Shown: positions 9,429 to 21,015, counted from the first letter of the stretch. The stretch is DNA of 64,000 nucleotides from Solirubrobacter deserti (GCF_027587175.1 NZ_JAPCID010000009.1:1-64000), one strand, 5' to 3'. Numbers and translations: made by a program. Notes: generated by a model not told the origin, from the sequence alone.

Positions 9429-9542
9429 ATGAAGGTACGACCGTCGGTCAAGCCGATGTGTGAAAAGTGCAAGATCATCCGCCGCCACGGTCGGGTGCTC
9501 GTGATCTGCCAGAACCCCCGGCACAAGCAGCGTCAGGGGTAA
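9429..9542 (+). CDS. rpmJ: 50S ribosomal protein L36
   Basis: 37 residues: [20 protein letters not shown] and onward, ending [10 protein letters not shown]. The zinc-ribbon ligands (CEKC, later C and H) mark the C+ form of L36. The start is ATG 9429 after GAAAGGGATC. It lies 13 nt upstream of rpsM, its normal neighbour. Confidence 0.96.
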   Translation: MKVRPSVKPMCEKCKIIRRHGRVLVICQNPRHKQRQG

Positions 9543-9555
9543 AGGGCTCAGAGAC

Positions 9556-9939
9556 ATGGCACGCATCGCAGGAATCAACATCCCGCTCAACAAGCGCGTG
9601 GAAATCGGACTGACCTACATCTACGGGATCGGTCGTCCGACCTCCAACGTCATCCTGGCCCAGCTGGGCATCGAGCCGGACCGCAAGGTCCGCGACCTCA
9701 CGGACGACGAGGTTTCGAAGCTGCGCGACATCATCGACCGCGACTTCGTGGTCGAGGGCGACCTTCGCCGTGAGCGCAGCCAGAACATCAAGCGCTTGAT
9801 GGAGATCGGCTGCTATCGCGGTCTGCGCCATCGCCGCGGGCTGCCGGTGCGCGGCCAGAACACCAAGACCAACGCTCGCACGCGCAAGGGCCCGAAGCGC
9901 ATGCAGGTGGCCGGCAAGAAGAAGGCAGGTAAGAAGTAA
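9556..9939 (+). CDS. rpsM: 30S ribosomal protein S13
   Basis: 127 residues, [21 protein letters not shown], with the C-terminal [20 protein letters not shown] and a Lys-rich tail. S13 forms subunit bridges from the 30S head. Its stop shares a base with the rpsK ATG. Confidence 0.97.
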   Translation: MARIAGINIPLNKRVEIGLTYIYGIGRPTSNVILAQLGIEPDRKVRDLTDDEVSKLRDIIDRDFVVEGDLRRERSQNIKRLMEIGCYRGLRHRRGLPVRGQNTKTNARTRKGPKRMQVAGKKKAGKK

Positions 9940-10334
9940 TGCCCGCTCCCCGCCGCCCCCAGCGTGGTCGCCGCAAGGTCAAGAAGAACGTCCCGATCGG
10001 CCAGGCGCACATCAAGACGTCGTTCAACAACACGATCGTCGCGCTGACCGACCGCGAAGGCAACGTGATCGCGTGGGAGTCTGCCGGCGGTGCCGGCTTC
10101 AAGGGCTCGCGCAAGTCGACCCCCTTCGCCGCGCAGGTGACGGCTGACGCCGCCGCGCGCAAGGGCATCGAGCAGGGCATGCAGAAGGTCGAGGTCTTCG
10201 TGAAGGGCCCGGGCTCGGGCCGCGAGACCGCGATCCGCTCGCTCCAGGCGGCCGGCCTCGAGGTCACCGGCGTCAAGGACGTCACCCCGCAGGCTCACAA
10301 CGGCTGCCGGCCCCGGAAGCGGCGCCGCGTCTAA
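9939..10334 (+). CDS. rpsK: 30S ribosomal protein S11
   Basis: 131 residues. Conserved blocks [18 protein letters not shown] and the C-terminal [18 protein letters not shown] are intact. S11 lines the platform of the 30S subunit. It is followed after 12 nt by the rpsD relic. Confidence 0.97.
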   Translation: MPAPRRPQRGRRKVKKNVPIGQAHIKTSFNNTIVALTDREGNVIAWESAGGAGFKGSRKSTPFAAQVTADAAARKGIEQGMQKVEVFVKGPGSGRETAIRSLQAAGLEVTGVKDVTPQAHNGCRPRKRRRV

Positions 10335-10346
10335 CCCCGAGTTCCA

Positions 10347-10600
10347 ATGGCACGCCATACCTCCCTCCAGTGCGAGCAGGCCCGCCGCGAGCGGCAGAAG
10401 AGAACGACGTGATCACGTTCAAGGCGCAGTCCGACGCCGAGAACACCATCCGCGACGCGACCGAGCTCGTGGCGCAGGTGCCCGCCTGGTTGCAGGCCGA
10501 CCACGATCAGCTCACCGCGAAGGTGCTGCGCCATCCCGAGCGCGCGGAGATCGCCGCGCCGGTCCAGGAGCAGCTCATCGTGGAGCTCTACTCGAAGTAG
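10347..10600 (+). pseudogene. rpsD: Ribosomal protein S4 (rpsD) relic with large internal deletion and frameshift
   Basis: This is the normal rpsD position between rpsK and rpoA. A first short frame (10347-10412) encodes MARHTSLQCEQARRERQK, matching the S4 N terminus (MARYTGPxCRxxRRE in relatives). It then stops at a TGA overlapped by a GTG (10409) in another frame. That frame encodes 63 residues ending VQEQLIVELYSK, the S4 C terminus, preceded by VPAWLQADHDQLTAKVL. About 120 central codons, including the S4 RNA-binding domain, are missing. A functional S4 must be encoded elsewhere. The GTGA overlap would still allow both fragments to be translated. An assembly error is the main alternative. 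Confidence 0.8.
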
Positions 10601-10682
10601 TCCAAGACTCTCCACACCCCGAGGCGCGCAGACGGCGCTGCCTGGGCATGCTCCCCACACGAGAACGAAGTTAGGAACCTTG

Positions 10683-11669
10683 ATGCTCGACTTCCAGATC
10701 CCCCGGATCACGTCCGAATCGGTTGAGGAGAACCGCGGACAGTTCGTGGTTGAGCCGCTTGATCGCGGCTTCGGCTACACGTTCGGGAACTCCCTGCGTC
10801 GCGTGCTGCTGGCCAGCCTGGCCGGTGCTGCCGTGACGTCGGTCCGGATCGAGGGGGTGGCGCACGAGTTCTCGACCATCAAGGGCGTGACCGAGGACGT
10901 GACGGACATCGTCCTCAACCTCAAGGGCATCGTGTGCCGCATGCACTCGGACGCGACCGAAGTCGAGGCGCCGCTCGTCGTGACCGGTCCGGGCGAGATC
11001 ACCGCGCGTGACATCGACCTGCCCTCCGGCGTCGAGATCCTCAACCCGGACGCGCACATCGCGACGCTCGACAAGAAGACCAAGCTCGAGCTCTACCTCA
11101 CGATCGGGCGTGGCCGCGGCTACCGTCCGGCCGAGGAGAACAAGTCGCCCGATCAGCCGATCGGCGTGATCCCGATCGACTCGATCTTCTCGCCGGTCCG
11201 CCGCGTCGCCTACTCCGTCGAGCAGGCCCGCGTCGGCCAGCGCACGGACTTCGACAAGCTCACGCTGGACATCGAGACCGACGGCTCGATCGACCCGCAG
11301 GCCGCCCTGCGCGAGGCGGCCGAGATCCTGATCTCGAGCCTGTCGATCTTCACCGACGAGGACCGCATCGAGGACCTGCGTCAGGGCCACGCGAACCTGC
11401 CGCTCGAGAACGGCGGCGGCCCCGGCGGCAACGCGCTCGCCCCGGGCGGCCAGCGCGGCGGCGGCCCGATGGACGACATCCTCATCGAGGAGCTCGAGCT
11501 CGGCGTCCGCTCCTACAACTGCCTCAAGCGCGCCGGCATCCAGACCGTCGGCGACCTGGTTTCGAAGTCGGAGGGCGAGCTCGCCGCCATCCCGAACTTC
11601 GGCAAGAAGTCGATCGACGAGGTCATCGAGACCCTGTCGCAGCGCGGCCTGACCCTCCGGACGGACTAA
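10683..11669 (+). CDS. rpoA: RNA polymerase alpha subunit
   Basis: 328 residues. N-terminal dimerisation domain with FVVEPLDRGFGYTFGNSLRRVLL, a Gly-rich linker (about residues 238-262, ENGGGPGGNALAPGGQRGGG), and the C-terminal DNA/UP-element-binding domain with LELGVRSYNCLKRAGIQTVGDL. The start is ATG 10683 after a TTAGGAAC ribosome-binding site; a TTG lies one codon upstream. The 82 bp between the rpsD relic and rpoA contain no obvious second promoter. Confidence 0.98.
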   Translation: MLDFQIPRITSESVEENRGQFVVEPLDRGFGYTFGNSLRRVLLASLAGAAVTSVRIEGVAHEFSTIKGVTEDVTDIVLNLKGIVCRMHSDATEVEAPLVVTGPGEITARDIDLPSGVEILNPDAHIATLDKKTKLELYLTIGRGRGYRPAEENKSPDQPIGVIPIDSIFSPVRRVAYSVEQARVGQRTDFDKLTLDIETDGSIDPQAALREAAEILISSLSIFTDEDRIEDLRQGHANLPLENGGGPGGNALAPGGQRGGGPMDDILIEELELGVRSYNCLKRAGIQTVGDLVSKSEGELAAIPNFGKKSIDEVIETLSQRGLTLRTD

Positions 11670-11675
11670 AGACTC

Positions 11676-12032
11676 ATGCGCCATCAGAAGACCCGCCACA
11701 AGCTCTCGCGTGACAGCGCGCACCGCAAGGCGCTGCTGGCCAACCTCTGCATCGAGGTCATCGACCACGAGCGGATCAAGACCACCGAGGCCAAGGCCAA
11801 GGCGGTCAAGCCCGAGATCGAGAAGCTGATCACCCTTGCGCGCAAGGGCGACATCCACGCTCGCCGTCAGGCGACGTCGATCCTGCAGCACCCCGACAAG
11901 GGCGTCATCTACAAGCTCTTCGAGGAGATCGCTCCGCGTTACACGGAGCGTCCCGGCGGCTACACGCGCATCCTCAAGCTCGGCCCGCGTTCCAGCGACG
12001 CGACCGAGATGGTGTACCTCGAGCTCGTCTAG
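11676..12032 (+). CDS. rplQ: 50S ribosomal protein L17
   Basis: 118 residues, MRHQKTRHKLSRDSAHRKAL, the L17 signature. The C terminus ERPGGYTRILKLGPRSSDATEMVYLEL is also typical. Six nt after rpoA, in the usual order. The truA frame opens 2 nt downstream. Confidence 0.97.
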   Translation: MRHQKTRHKLSRDSAHRKALLANLCIEVIDHERIKTTEAKAKAVKPEIEKLITLARKGDIHARRQATSILQHPDKGVIYKLFEEIAPRYTERPGGYTRILKLGPRSSDATEMVYLELV

Positions 12033-12034
12033 AG

Positions 12035-12748
12035 CTGACCACCAAGCTCACTCTGAGTTACGACGGCGGCCCGTTCGCCGGTTGGGCACTGCAGCCCGGC
12101 CAGCGGACCGTGGCCGCCGAAGTCGTTAAGGCGCTCGAGACGGTCCTCAGGCAGCCGGTCACCCTCACGGTCGCCGGCCGGACGGACGCGGGCGTGCACG
12201 CGCTGGGCCAGGTCGTCTCCTACGACGGCCCGCTCCCGCGCCTGCGCGGCGTCAACGCGCTGCTCCCGGACGAGATCTCCGTCCACGCGGCCGAGGAGAT
12301 GCCCGACGGCTTCTCCGCCCGCCACGACGCCAAGGCGCGCGCCTACATCTACCGCATCCACACGCGCTCGCAGCCCGACCCGTTCGAGCGCGGTCGCGCG
12401 CTGTGGTGGCCGTACCCGCTCGACGAGCGGGCGCTGCACGAGTGCGCGGCCGCCCTCGTCGGCACGCACGACTTCACGGCCTTCACCCCCACCGAGACCT
12501 ACCACCAGCGCTTCACCCGCGAGGTCTTCGCCGCGCACTGGGAGCGCGACGGCGACATCCTGCGCTTCCACATCGAGGCCGACGCGTTCATGCGCAGCAT
12601 GAACCGCATCCTCGTGGGCACGATGCTGGAGATCGCGCAGGGCCGCCGCGACCACTTCGCCGCCCTGCTCGAGGGCGCGCCGCGCACCGCCGCGGGCCAG
12701 ACCGCCCCGCCGCACGGGCTCTACCTGGAGCGCGTCCGCTACGAGTAG
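12035..12748 (+). CDS. truA: tRNA pseudouridine(38-40) synthase TruA, apparent CTG start
   Basis: Modifies U38-U40 in the tRNA anticodon arm. The catalytic Asp lies in AGRTDAGVHALGQV. The conserved N terminus (TTKLTLSYDGGPFAGWA...) reads back to CTG 12035, two bases after the rplQ stop. No in-frame ATG, GTG or TTG exists between the rplQ reading and GTG 12110, and the GTG would remove the first 25 conserved residues. I therefore propose CTG initiation by coupling with rplQ (237 residues). The end overlaps the opposing GGDEF gene by 10 bp. Confidence 0.88.
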   Translation: MTTKLTLSYDGGPFAGWALQPGQRTVAAEVVKALETVLRQPVTLTVAGRTDAGVHALGQVVSYDGPLPRLRGVNALLPDEISVHAAEEMPDGFSARHDAKARAYIYRIHTRSQPDPFERGRALWWPYPLDERALHECAAALVGTHDFTAFTPTETYHQRFTREVFAAHWERDGDILRFHIEADAFMRSMNRILVGTMLEIAQGRRDHFAALLEGAPRTAAGQTAPPHGLYLERVRYE

Positions 12749-13731
12749 GCGAGTGCGCGGTTCTTGCCCTCGCGCTTGGCCGCCCGCAGCGCCTCGTCGG
12801 CCTCGAGCAGCAGCTGGTCCGGGTTCGCCGGCCCGATCACCCAGCCGGCGCTGATGCGCACGAGCTCGCCGAAGCGGATCTCCCGCATGAGCCGCTCTGC
12901 GAGCGCGGCCATGCCCGCCGCGTCGATGCCCGGTGCCAGCAGCGCGAACTCGTCGCCGCCCAGCCGCGCCGGCACGTCCACCGCACGTGAGGAGGCGCGC
13001 AGCGCCTCGGCCACGAACACGAGGGCCCGGTCGCCGCCGGGATGCCCGTAGAGCGTGTTGATGCGCTTGAAGTCATCGACGTCGAGCACGAGCAGCCCGA
13101 CGTCCCCGTGCTGGCTCTGGATGGCCTCGACCAGCGCACGCCGGTTCGCGATCCCGGTCAGCGGATCCTGGCGTGCCTGCGCGTCGGCCTGCGCCCGCAG
13201 CTCGATCATCCCGCGCTTGCCGCTGATCAGCAGGAACGTCAGCAGCCAGTAGCAGGGCACGAGGATCAGCAGCTCGCCCAGCAGCGAGTTGGCGAGCGCG
13301 TCCGGGTCATAGGCAAACGGCAACGCGTGGATGATCAGCGTCAGCGGGAAGTACGGCCACGCCTCGCGCGCCGGGAAGAAGTAGGCGCTGTAGACGATCG
13401 CCAGCAGCAGCAGGAAGCGGGCGGGCGAGCTCACGCCGCCCGTGTCGTGCACGGCCGCGGCGATGCACAGCACGCCGGCGATGGTCGCGGCGTGGAAGAC
13501 CCAGCCGGACGTCGCGCGCCAGTCCTTGCGCAGCGCCGCGTGCAGGCCCCAGATCAGCCCGATGATCACGAGCGGGAACGTGGGCGTCAGGACCTCGCCC
13601 TCCGCGCCGGGCAGCAACGGAAGCAGCGTGGACAGCACCGCGCCGGCCGCGAACATCCAGCCGACGAGCCTCCCGGCGAGCGGGCGTTCATCGGCAACGG
13701 CTGCGCCGGTGAGCCGGCGGATGGCCTCCAT
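12739..13731 (-). CDS. Membrane-anchored diguanylate cyclase (GGDEF)
   Basis: 330 residues. About six hydrophobic segments in the first ~175 residues (for example GWVFHAATIAGVLCIAAAV, LLILVPCYWLLTFLLI) form a membrane sensor region. A C-terminal GGDEF domain follows, starting near DPLTGIANRRAL, with the intact active-site loop RLGGDEF. An RxxD inhibitory site (RAVD) lies five residues before GGDEF, so product feedback by c-di-GMP is likely. The start is ATG 13731, read on the minus strand. Divergent from surE across 102 bp. Confidence 0.9.
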   Translation of the reverse strand: MEAIRRLTGAAVADERPLAGRLVGWMFAAGAVLSTLLPLLPGAEGEVLTPTFPLVIIGLIWGLHAALRKDWRATSGWVFHAATIAGVLCIAAAVHDTGGVSSPARFLLLLAIVYSAYFFPAREAWPYFPLTLIIHALPFAYDPDALANSLLGELLILVPCYWLLTFLLISGKRGMIELRAQADAQARQDPLTGIANRRALVEAIQSQHGDVGLLVLDVDDFKRINTLYGHPGGDRALVFVAEALRASSRAVDVPARLGGDEFALLAPGIDAAGMAALAERLMREIRFGELVRISAGWVIGPANPDQLLLEADEALRAAKREGKNRALAYS

Positions 13732-13819
13732 ATCCCGGGTAATCGCCCGCGACCCTGCAATGTTTACCGAGTGGCCCCGGCGCGGTCGCTCAATGGCCTG
13801 GACGCAGGCCGAGTCGTCG

Positions 13820-13825
13820 TATCCT
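13820..13825 (+). promoter_or_regulatory. Putative -10 element for leaderless surE
   Basis: TATCCT fits TANNNT and ends 8 nt before the surE GTG, placing the transcription start at or next to the start codon. No clear -35. Confidence 0.4.
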
Positions 13826-13833
13826 CCCGGCTC

Positions 13834-16615
<2,782 letters not shown>

Positions 16616-16624
16616 GCTGCGCGG

Positions 16625-18733
16625 ATGCCTCACCTGTTCCGCGTCACGACGCTCGGCGTTGTCGCACTAGCCCTCGTCGTGCCCGGCACGGCCACCGCTC
16701 AGGCCAAGAAGAAACCGAAGCACACGGTCACCGTCAACACCGTCGACGCGTTGCCCAAGGCGCTGAAGAAGATCAGCCGCAAGTGCGGCGCCAGCAAGTC
16801 GGCGACGAAGATTCGCAAGCGCGTCTCGACCCGCTCGAGCAGCCGCGTGCGCGTCGTCACGACGTACTGCTCCGGCGGCACGCGCACGGTCTTCTACATC
16901 AAGACGGTCACCAAGACCGTGACGGTGCCCGCCCCGGCGCCGACGCCCGCGCCGACGGCCGTCCCGCAGCCCGCCGCCCCGACCCCGGCGCCCGCGCCGC
17001 GCTCGTTCCGGCTCACGCTGCTGCACAACAACGACGGCGAGTCCAAGTACAACGTCGGCGACTCGGTCGCCAACTACGGCGGCGTCACCCGCTTCAAGAC
17101 CGTGCTCGACCGGCTGCGCGGCGAGGCCGACGCCTACCGCACCGCGGAGAACGAGGACAAGGGCACCGTCGTCGTCTCCTCGGGCGACAACATCCTTGCC
17201 GGCCTGAACCTGCGCGCGTCCTTCGAGCGCAAGGACGCCGGCCAGGGGTCCTTCTACGACGCGATCGCGCTCGGCCGCATCGGCTACGACGCCATCACGA
17301 TCGGCAACCACGAGTACGACTTCGGCCCGACGCGCCTGGCGCAGCTGATCGACTCGCCGGAGCTGACCGGCGTGCCGTTCCTGACGGCCAACACGGACTT
17401 CGCCGCGGCGCCGGACCTCCAGCGCCTGCGCACCGCCGGCCGCATCGCCGACTCGACCGTCGTCACCAAGGGCGGGCAGAAGATCGGCATCATCGGCGTG
17501 ACCACGCCGGACACGCCCGTCGTTTCCTCGCCCGGCCCGACGGTCAAGTTCCTCACCGACGTCGCGGGCATCGTCAACGCAGAGGCCGCGCGCCTGACCA
17601 ACGCGGGCGTGAACAAGATCATCCTGTCCTCGCACCTGCAGAACCTCAACTACGAGAAGACGCTGATCGCGTCGCTGCGCAACGTGGACATCGTCATCTC
17701 CGGCGGCGGCGACGAGCTGCTGGCGAACCCGTCCGACGTGCTGATCCCGGGCACGAACGGCGTGCGTCCGACGCCCGCCGACGTGTACCCGGCCACGGCC
17801 AAGGACGCCGACGGCGCCGCGGTCCCGGTCGTGACGACGCAGGGCGAGTACAAGTACGTCGGCCGCCTCACCGTCGACTTCGACGCGGCGGGCAAGATCA
17901 AGAGCACGGACACGACCCGCTCGGGCCCGATCCGTGTCTCCGCGCTCGCGAGCGATCCGGATTACGTGTCGCCGGAGGACGCGTTCCTGAAGACCGACGT
18001 CACCGACAAGCTGACGGCCTACAAGGCGGTGCTCAAGGCCAACGTGATCGGCACCACCGAGGTCGAGCTCCAGGGTGCGGCCCCGGATCCGATCCGCATC
18101 CGGGAGACCAACCTCGGCAACCTCGTCGCCGACGGCTTTCTGTTCGCCGCGAACCGCACGGCGGTCGCGGACGGTCGCAAGCTCGCCCAGGTCGCCTTCT
18201 CCAACGGCGGCGGGATCCGCGCGACGATCGCCGGCCCGGGCAAGCTCAACGAGCTCAACACGTACGAGGTGCTGCCGTTCGACAACGTGATCGCGACCGT
18301 GCCGGACGTGCCCCGCGCGACGTTCAAGGCGCTGATGGAGCACGGCGTCTCGCGCCTGCCCACCGCCGACGGCCGCTTCCCGCAGATCTCCGGCTTCCGG
18401 ATGACGGTCAGCACCGGCCAGGCCGCCGGTTCGCGCGTCCGGACGCTCACGCTCGACGACGGCACCGAGATCGTCAAGGACGGCGTGGTCGTTGACGGGC
18501 CGCCCGTGAGCATCGCCACGACGAACTTCACCGCCGCCGGCGGTGACGGTTACCCGTGGGGCGGCCTGAAGTTCGACTTCGCCGGCAACCCGGGCGCGGC
18601 GGGCTTCTACCCGTACCAGAAGTCGCTGCTGGACTTCATCACGACCCCGGTCGCCCAGGGCGGCCTGGGCGGGCTGGTCGACGACGCCGACTACCCGGTC
18701 GCCGGCGAAGGCCGCATCGTCATCGGGGCCTGA
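16625..18733 (+). CDS. Secreted 5'-nucleotidase/metallophosphatase family protein
   Basis: 702 residues. Signal peptide (VTTLGVVALALVVPGTATAQA), a basic segment with two Cys (about 30-90), a Pro/Ala/Thr linker (about 100-125), a calcineurin-like metallophosphatase domain (from RLTLLHNNDGES; GNHEYDFG near 226), and a 5'-nucleotidase C-terminal domain (NLGNLVADGFL, FSNGGGIR, EVLPFDNVI, NFTAAGGDGYPWGG). Probably hydrolyses extracellular nucleotides or phosphate esters. Two metal-binding motifs differ from the usual form: NDGE instead of NDxH, and GGGDE where GHxH is expected. The substrate is therefore uncertain. Confidence 0.88.
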   Translation: MPHLFRVTTLGVVALALVVPGTATAQAKKKPKHTVTVNTVDALPKALKKISRKCGASKSATKIRKRVSTRSSSRVRVVTTYCSGGTRTVFYIKTVTKTVTVPAPAPTPAPTAVPQPAAPTPAPAPRSFRLTLLHNNDGESKYNVGDSVANYGGVTRFKTVLDRLRGEADAYRTAENEDKGTVVVSSGDNILAGLNLRASFERKDAGQGSFYDAIALGRIGYDAITIGNHEYDFGPTRLAQLIDSPELTGVPFLTANTDFAAAPDLQRLRTAGRIADSTVVTKGGQKIGIIGVTTPDTPVVSSPGPTVKFLTDVAGIVNAEAARLTNAGVNKIILSSHLQNLNYEKTLIASLRNVDIVISGGGDELLANPSDVLIPGTNGVRPTPADVYPATAKDADGAAVPVVTTQGEYKYVGRLTVDFDAAGKIKSTDTTRSGPIRVSALASDPDYVSPEDAFLKTDVTDKLTAYKAVLKANVIGTTEVELQGAAPDPIRIRETNLGNLVADGFLFAANRTAVADGRKLAQVAFSNGGGIRATIAGPGKLNELNTYEVLPFDNVIATVPDVPRATFKALMEHGVSRLPTADGRFPQISGFRMTVSTGQAAGSRVRTLTLDDGTEIVKDGVVVDGPPVSIATTNFTAAGGDGYPWGGLKFDFAGNPGAAGFYPYQKSLLDFITTPVAQGGLGGLVDDADYPVAGEGRIVIGA

Positions 18734-18743
18734 CGCTCGGAGC

Positions 18744-18775
18744 GGGCACCGCGCGCTAGATTGCGCGCGGTGCCC
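18744..18775 (+). promoter_or_regulatory. 13-bp perfect hairpin enclosing the ppa promoter and start codon
   Basis: GGGCACCGCGCGC (18744-18756), loop TAGATT, then GCGCGCGGTGCCC (18763-18775). The loop is a TANNNT -10-like hexamer ending 7 nt before GTG 18770, which fits a leaderless ppa transcript. The hairpin also lies 11 nt after the nucleotidase stop and could terminate that transcript. In read-through RNA the ppa start would be buried in the 3' arm. Confidence 0.5.
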
Positions 18776-19273
18776 GACTCACCGCTCGTCGCCGTCGTCG
18801 AGATCCCCAAGGGGTCGTCCAACAAGTACGAATGGGACGAGGAGCTGGGGGCGATCAAGCTCGACCGGCTCCTGTTCTCGTCGCTCGGCTATCCGACCGA
18901 CTACGGCTTCTTCCGCGAGACGCTCGCGGGCGACGGCGACCCGCTGGACGCGATGATCGTCGTCTCGGAGCCGACGTTCCCGGGCTGCCTGATCGAGGTC
19001 AAGCCCGTGGCGCTGTTCCGCATGCGCGACGAGAACGCGGAGGACAACAAGATCCTCTGCGTCCCGCTGACGGACCCGAACTGGTCGCACATCGACCGGC
19101 TGGACGACCTGCCGATGACGCTGCGCGACGAGATCTCGCACTTCTTCTCGATCTACAAGACGCCCGAGTGGAAGGTCGTCCGCGTGGACGGCTGGTACCC
19201 GCGCGAGGAGGCGCTCGAGTCGATCGAGCGCGCTCGCAAGCGGTACGCCGAGCGTTCTAGCGCTTCGTCTTAG
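18770..19273 (+). CDS. ppa: Inorganic pyrophosphatase, family I
   Basis: 167 residues from GTG 18770. Hydrolyses PPi to two phosphates, pulling biosynthetic reactions forward. VVEIPKGSSNKYEWD, the YPTDYGFF block and the metal-binding signature DGDPLDAMIV are all present. A TTG at 18761 would add three residues but falls inside the hairpin loop. Overlaps the opposing hydrolase gene by 17 bp. Confidence 0.97.
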   Translation: MPDSPLVAVVEIPKGSSNKYEWDEELGAIKLDRLLFSSLGYPTDYGFFRETLAGDGDPLDAMIVVSEPTFPGCLIEVKPVALFRMRDENAEDNKILCVPLTDPNWSHIDRLDDLPMTLRDEISHFFSIYKTPEWKVVRVDGWYPREEALESIERARKRYAERSSASS

Positions 19274-20972
19274 GCGCGCAAGTCTTGTAGGTCCGCGTCT
19301 CGCGCACGGTCTTGCCCTTGCGCTTGACGGTGACCTTGACCTTCACCGTGCCGCGTGGCTTGCCGCGCAGGTCGATGGTGGCGCGGCCCTTGCGGACCTT
19401 CACGCGCTTGCCGTCCACGGTCACCCTGGGGTTCGCGCCGCGCACGCGCAGGCTGAACTTGCGCTTGGACAGGCAGGTGCGCGTGGGGGCAAGGACGTTC
19501 GCGCCGCCCGAGATCGCGGCCGCGCCGACGGTCGGCAGGCTCAGGTCGATCCGCGAGAAGGTGATGTTCGCCGCGCCCCGGACCGGGCCGTAGAGCTGCG
19601 TGCCGCCGATCAGCTGCAGTGTGTACTTCGCGCCGGCGGGCGCCGAGGCGGCGATCGCCTCGAGCGGGCGGCTGATCGTGTGCGGCTGCCCGTCGAGCGT
19701 GACGGGAATCGGGGTGGCCTGATTTCCGACGACGACCTGGCGCTTCTCGTCGACCAGCTGGGCGAAGACGTGCGTGCCGATGCCCGTGCCGGAGTAGGTG
19801 AGGGTGAGGGTCGGCTCGCCGACGATCTGCGCGGCCCTCTCGGCCGTGACCGGCACGTTGACGGCGTTGACCGCGCGGCCCGCGCTGGCGATCGTGCCGG
19901 AGACGGCGTCGAGCGGGTTGAGGACGAGCGTGCCCTTGCCGGAGGCGGTGACGGGCGCGCCGGGCGGGACGGGATAGTCCGGGGTGGAGCGCCACTGCGC
20001 GTCGTCGGCCAGCCACTCGAAGCCCGGACCCGTGTCCACGGAGGTGTCGCCCGCGACGTAGCGCTTGAGCCACGCCACCACCGCGGCCTCGACGTGGCCC
20101 TTCGGCCCCGAGCCCGTCAGGCAGACGCCGTGGCCGCCGCAGAACCACATCATCTTCGCGGGCACGCCGCTGATCCGGGCGATCTCGAAGTTGGTGATCG
20201 CCTCCTTGAGCGTGAACAGCGTGTCCGCGGTGCCCTGAACGACGAACGTCGGGACCTTGATCTGCCAGACGAGGTCGCCCGGGCCGCGGGAGGCGAACCA
20301 CGCGCGGTCCTCCTCCGAGAGCTTGCCGGTGGCCGCGCCGGACGTGAACGCGGACAGGATGTGCGGGTCCAGCCGGCCCTTGGAGCCGGGGATGCCGACC
20401 GTGGTCAGGCCGGTCGCCCAGCCGCCCTTGACCGTCTCCTCCTTGTAGAGCGAGCTCGTCAGGCTGTGCCAGGCGATGATCGGCGCGATCGCGTCGATGC
20501 GCTTGTCCAGCGCGGCGGTCGTGAGCTCGATGCCGCCCGCGTACGACACGCCCGTCATCCCCACCCGCGGGTCGCCCGCCTTGTCGAGCTGCGCCTCGGG
20601 CTGCTGGGCGAGCCAGTCGATCAGCGCCATCACGTCCCGCGCCTCCTTGTCGGGCGCGTCGACCGTGACCGTGCCGCCGGAGCTGCCGAACCCGCGGCTG
20701 TCCCACGTGAGCACGTTGAACCCCGCCTTGCGCAGCGCGCCGACACCCACGTTGCCGAGCGCCTCGTCGCTGGCCGCTTCCGGGTTCGTCTCCCGCGAGC
20801 CGGCCCAGCCGTGACCCTCGAGGATCGTCGGCGCCTTGCCGCCGCCCGGGGACGGGTGGAAGGACAGGACGATCTGGGTGCCGTCGAAGGACGTGATCGT
20901 TGCGTCGCGGGCGTGGGCCGCGGCCGGGAGGGCGAACAGCAGCGCGAGGGCGAGGGCGAAGGAGCGGCGCAT
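19257..20972 (-). CDS. Secreted CocE/NonD-type alpha/beta hydrolase (S15-like)
   Basis: 571 residues with a signal peptide (FALALALLFALPAAAHA). The alpha/beta hydrolase domain shows GHGWAGSRE, the nucleophile elbow GVSYAGG (Ser143), an acid in GTADTLF and a catalytic His in CGGHGVC. A beta-rich C-terminal half follows, ending in a Lys/Arg-rich Ig-like segment (about 500-571) with two Cys. Related to X-Pro dipeptidyl-peptidase/cocaine-esterase-like enzymes. The substrate (acyl ester or peptide) is not predictable. Confidence 0.88.
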   Translation of the reverse strand: MRRSFALALALLFALPAAAHARDATITSFDGTQIVLSFHPSPGGGKAPTILEGHGWAGSRETNPEAASDEALGNVGVGALRKAGFNVLTWDSRGFGSSGGTVTVDAPDKEARDVMALIDWLAQQPEAQLDKAGDPRVGMTGVSYAGGIELTTAALDKRIDAIAPIIAWHSLTSSLYKEETVKGGWATGLTTVGIPGSKGRLDPHILSAFTSGAATGKLSEEDRAWFASRGPGDLVWQIKVPTFVVQGTADTLFTLKEAITNFEIARISGVPAKMMWFCGGHGVCLTGSGPKGHVEAAVVAWLKRYVAGDTSVDTGPGFEWLADDAQWRSTPDYPVPPGAPVTASGKGTLVLNPLDAVSGTIASAGRAVNAVNVPVTAERAAQIVGEPTLTLTYSGTGIGTHVFAQLVDEKRQVVVGNQATPIPVTLDGQPHTISRPLEAIAASAPAGAKYTLQLIGGTQLYGPVRGAANITFSRIDLSLPTVGAAAISGGANVLAPTRTCLSKRKFSLRVRGANPRVTVDGKRVKVRKGRATIDLRGKPRGTVKVKVTVKRKGKTVRETRTYKTCAPKTKR

Positions 20973-21015
20973 GGCTCCGCCCTATTACCCCGAAACCAGG
21001 TCGGACGATCGAGGC

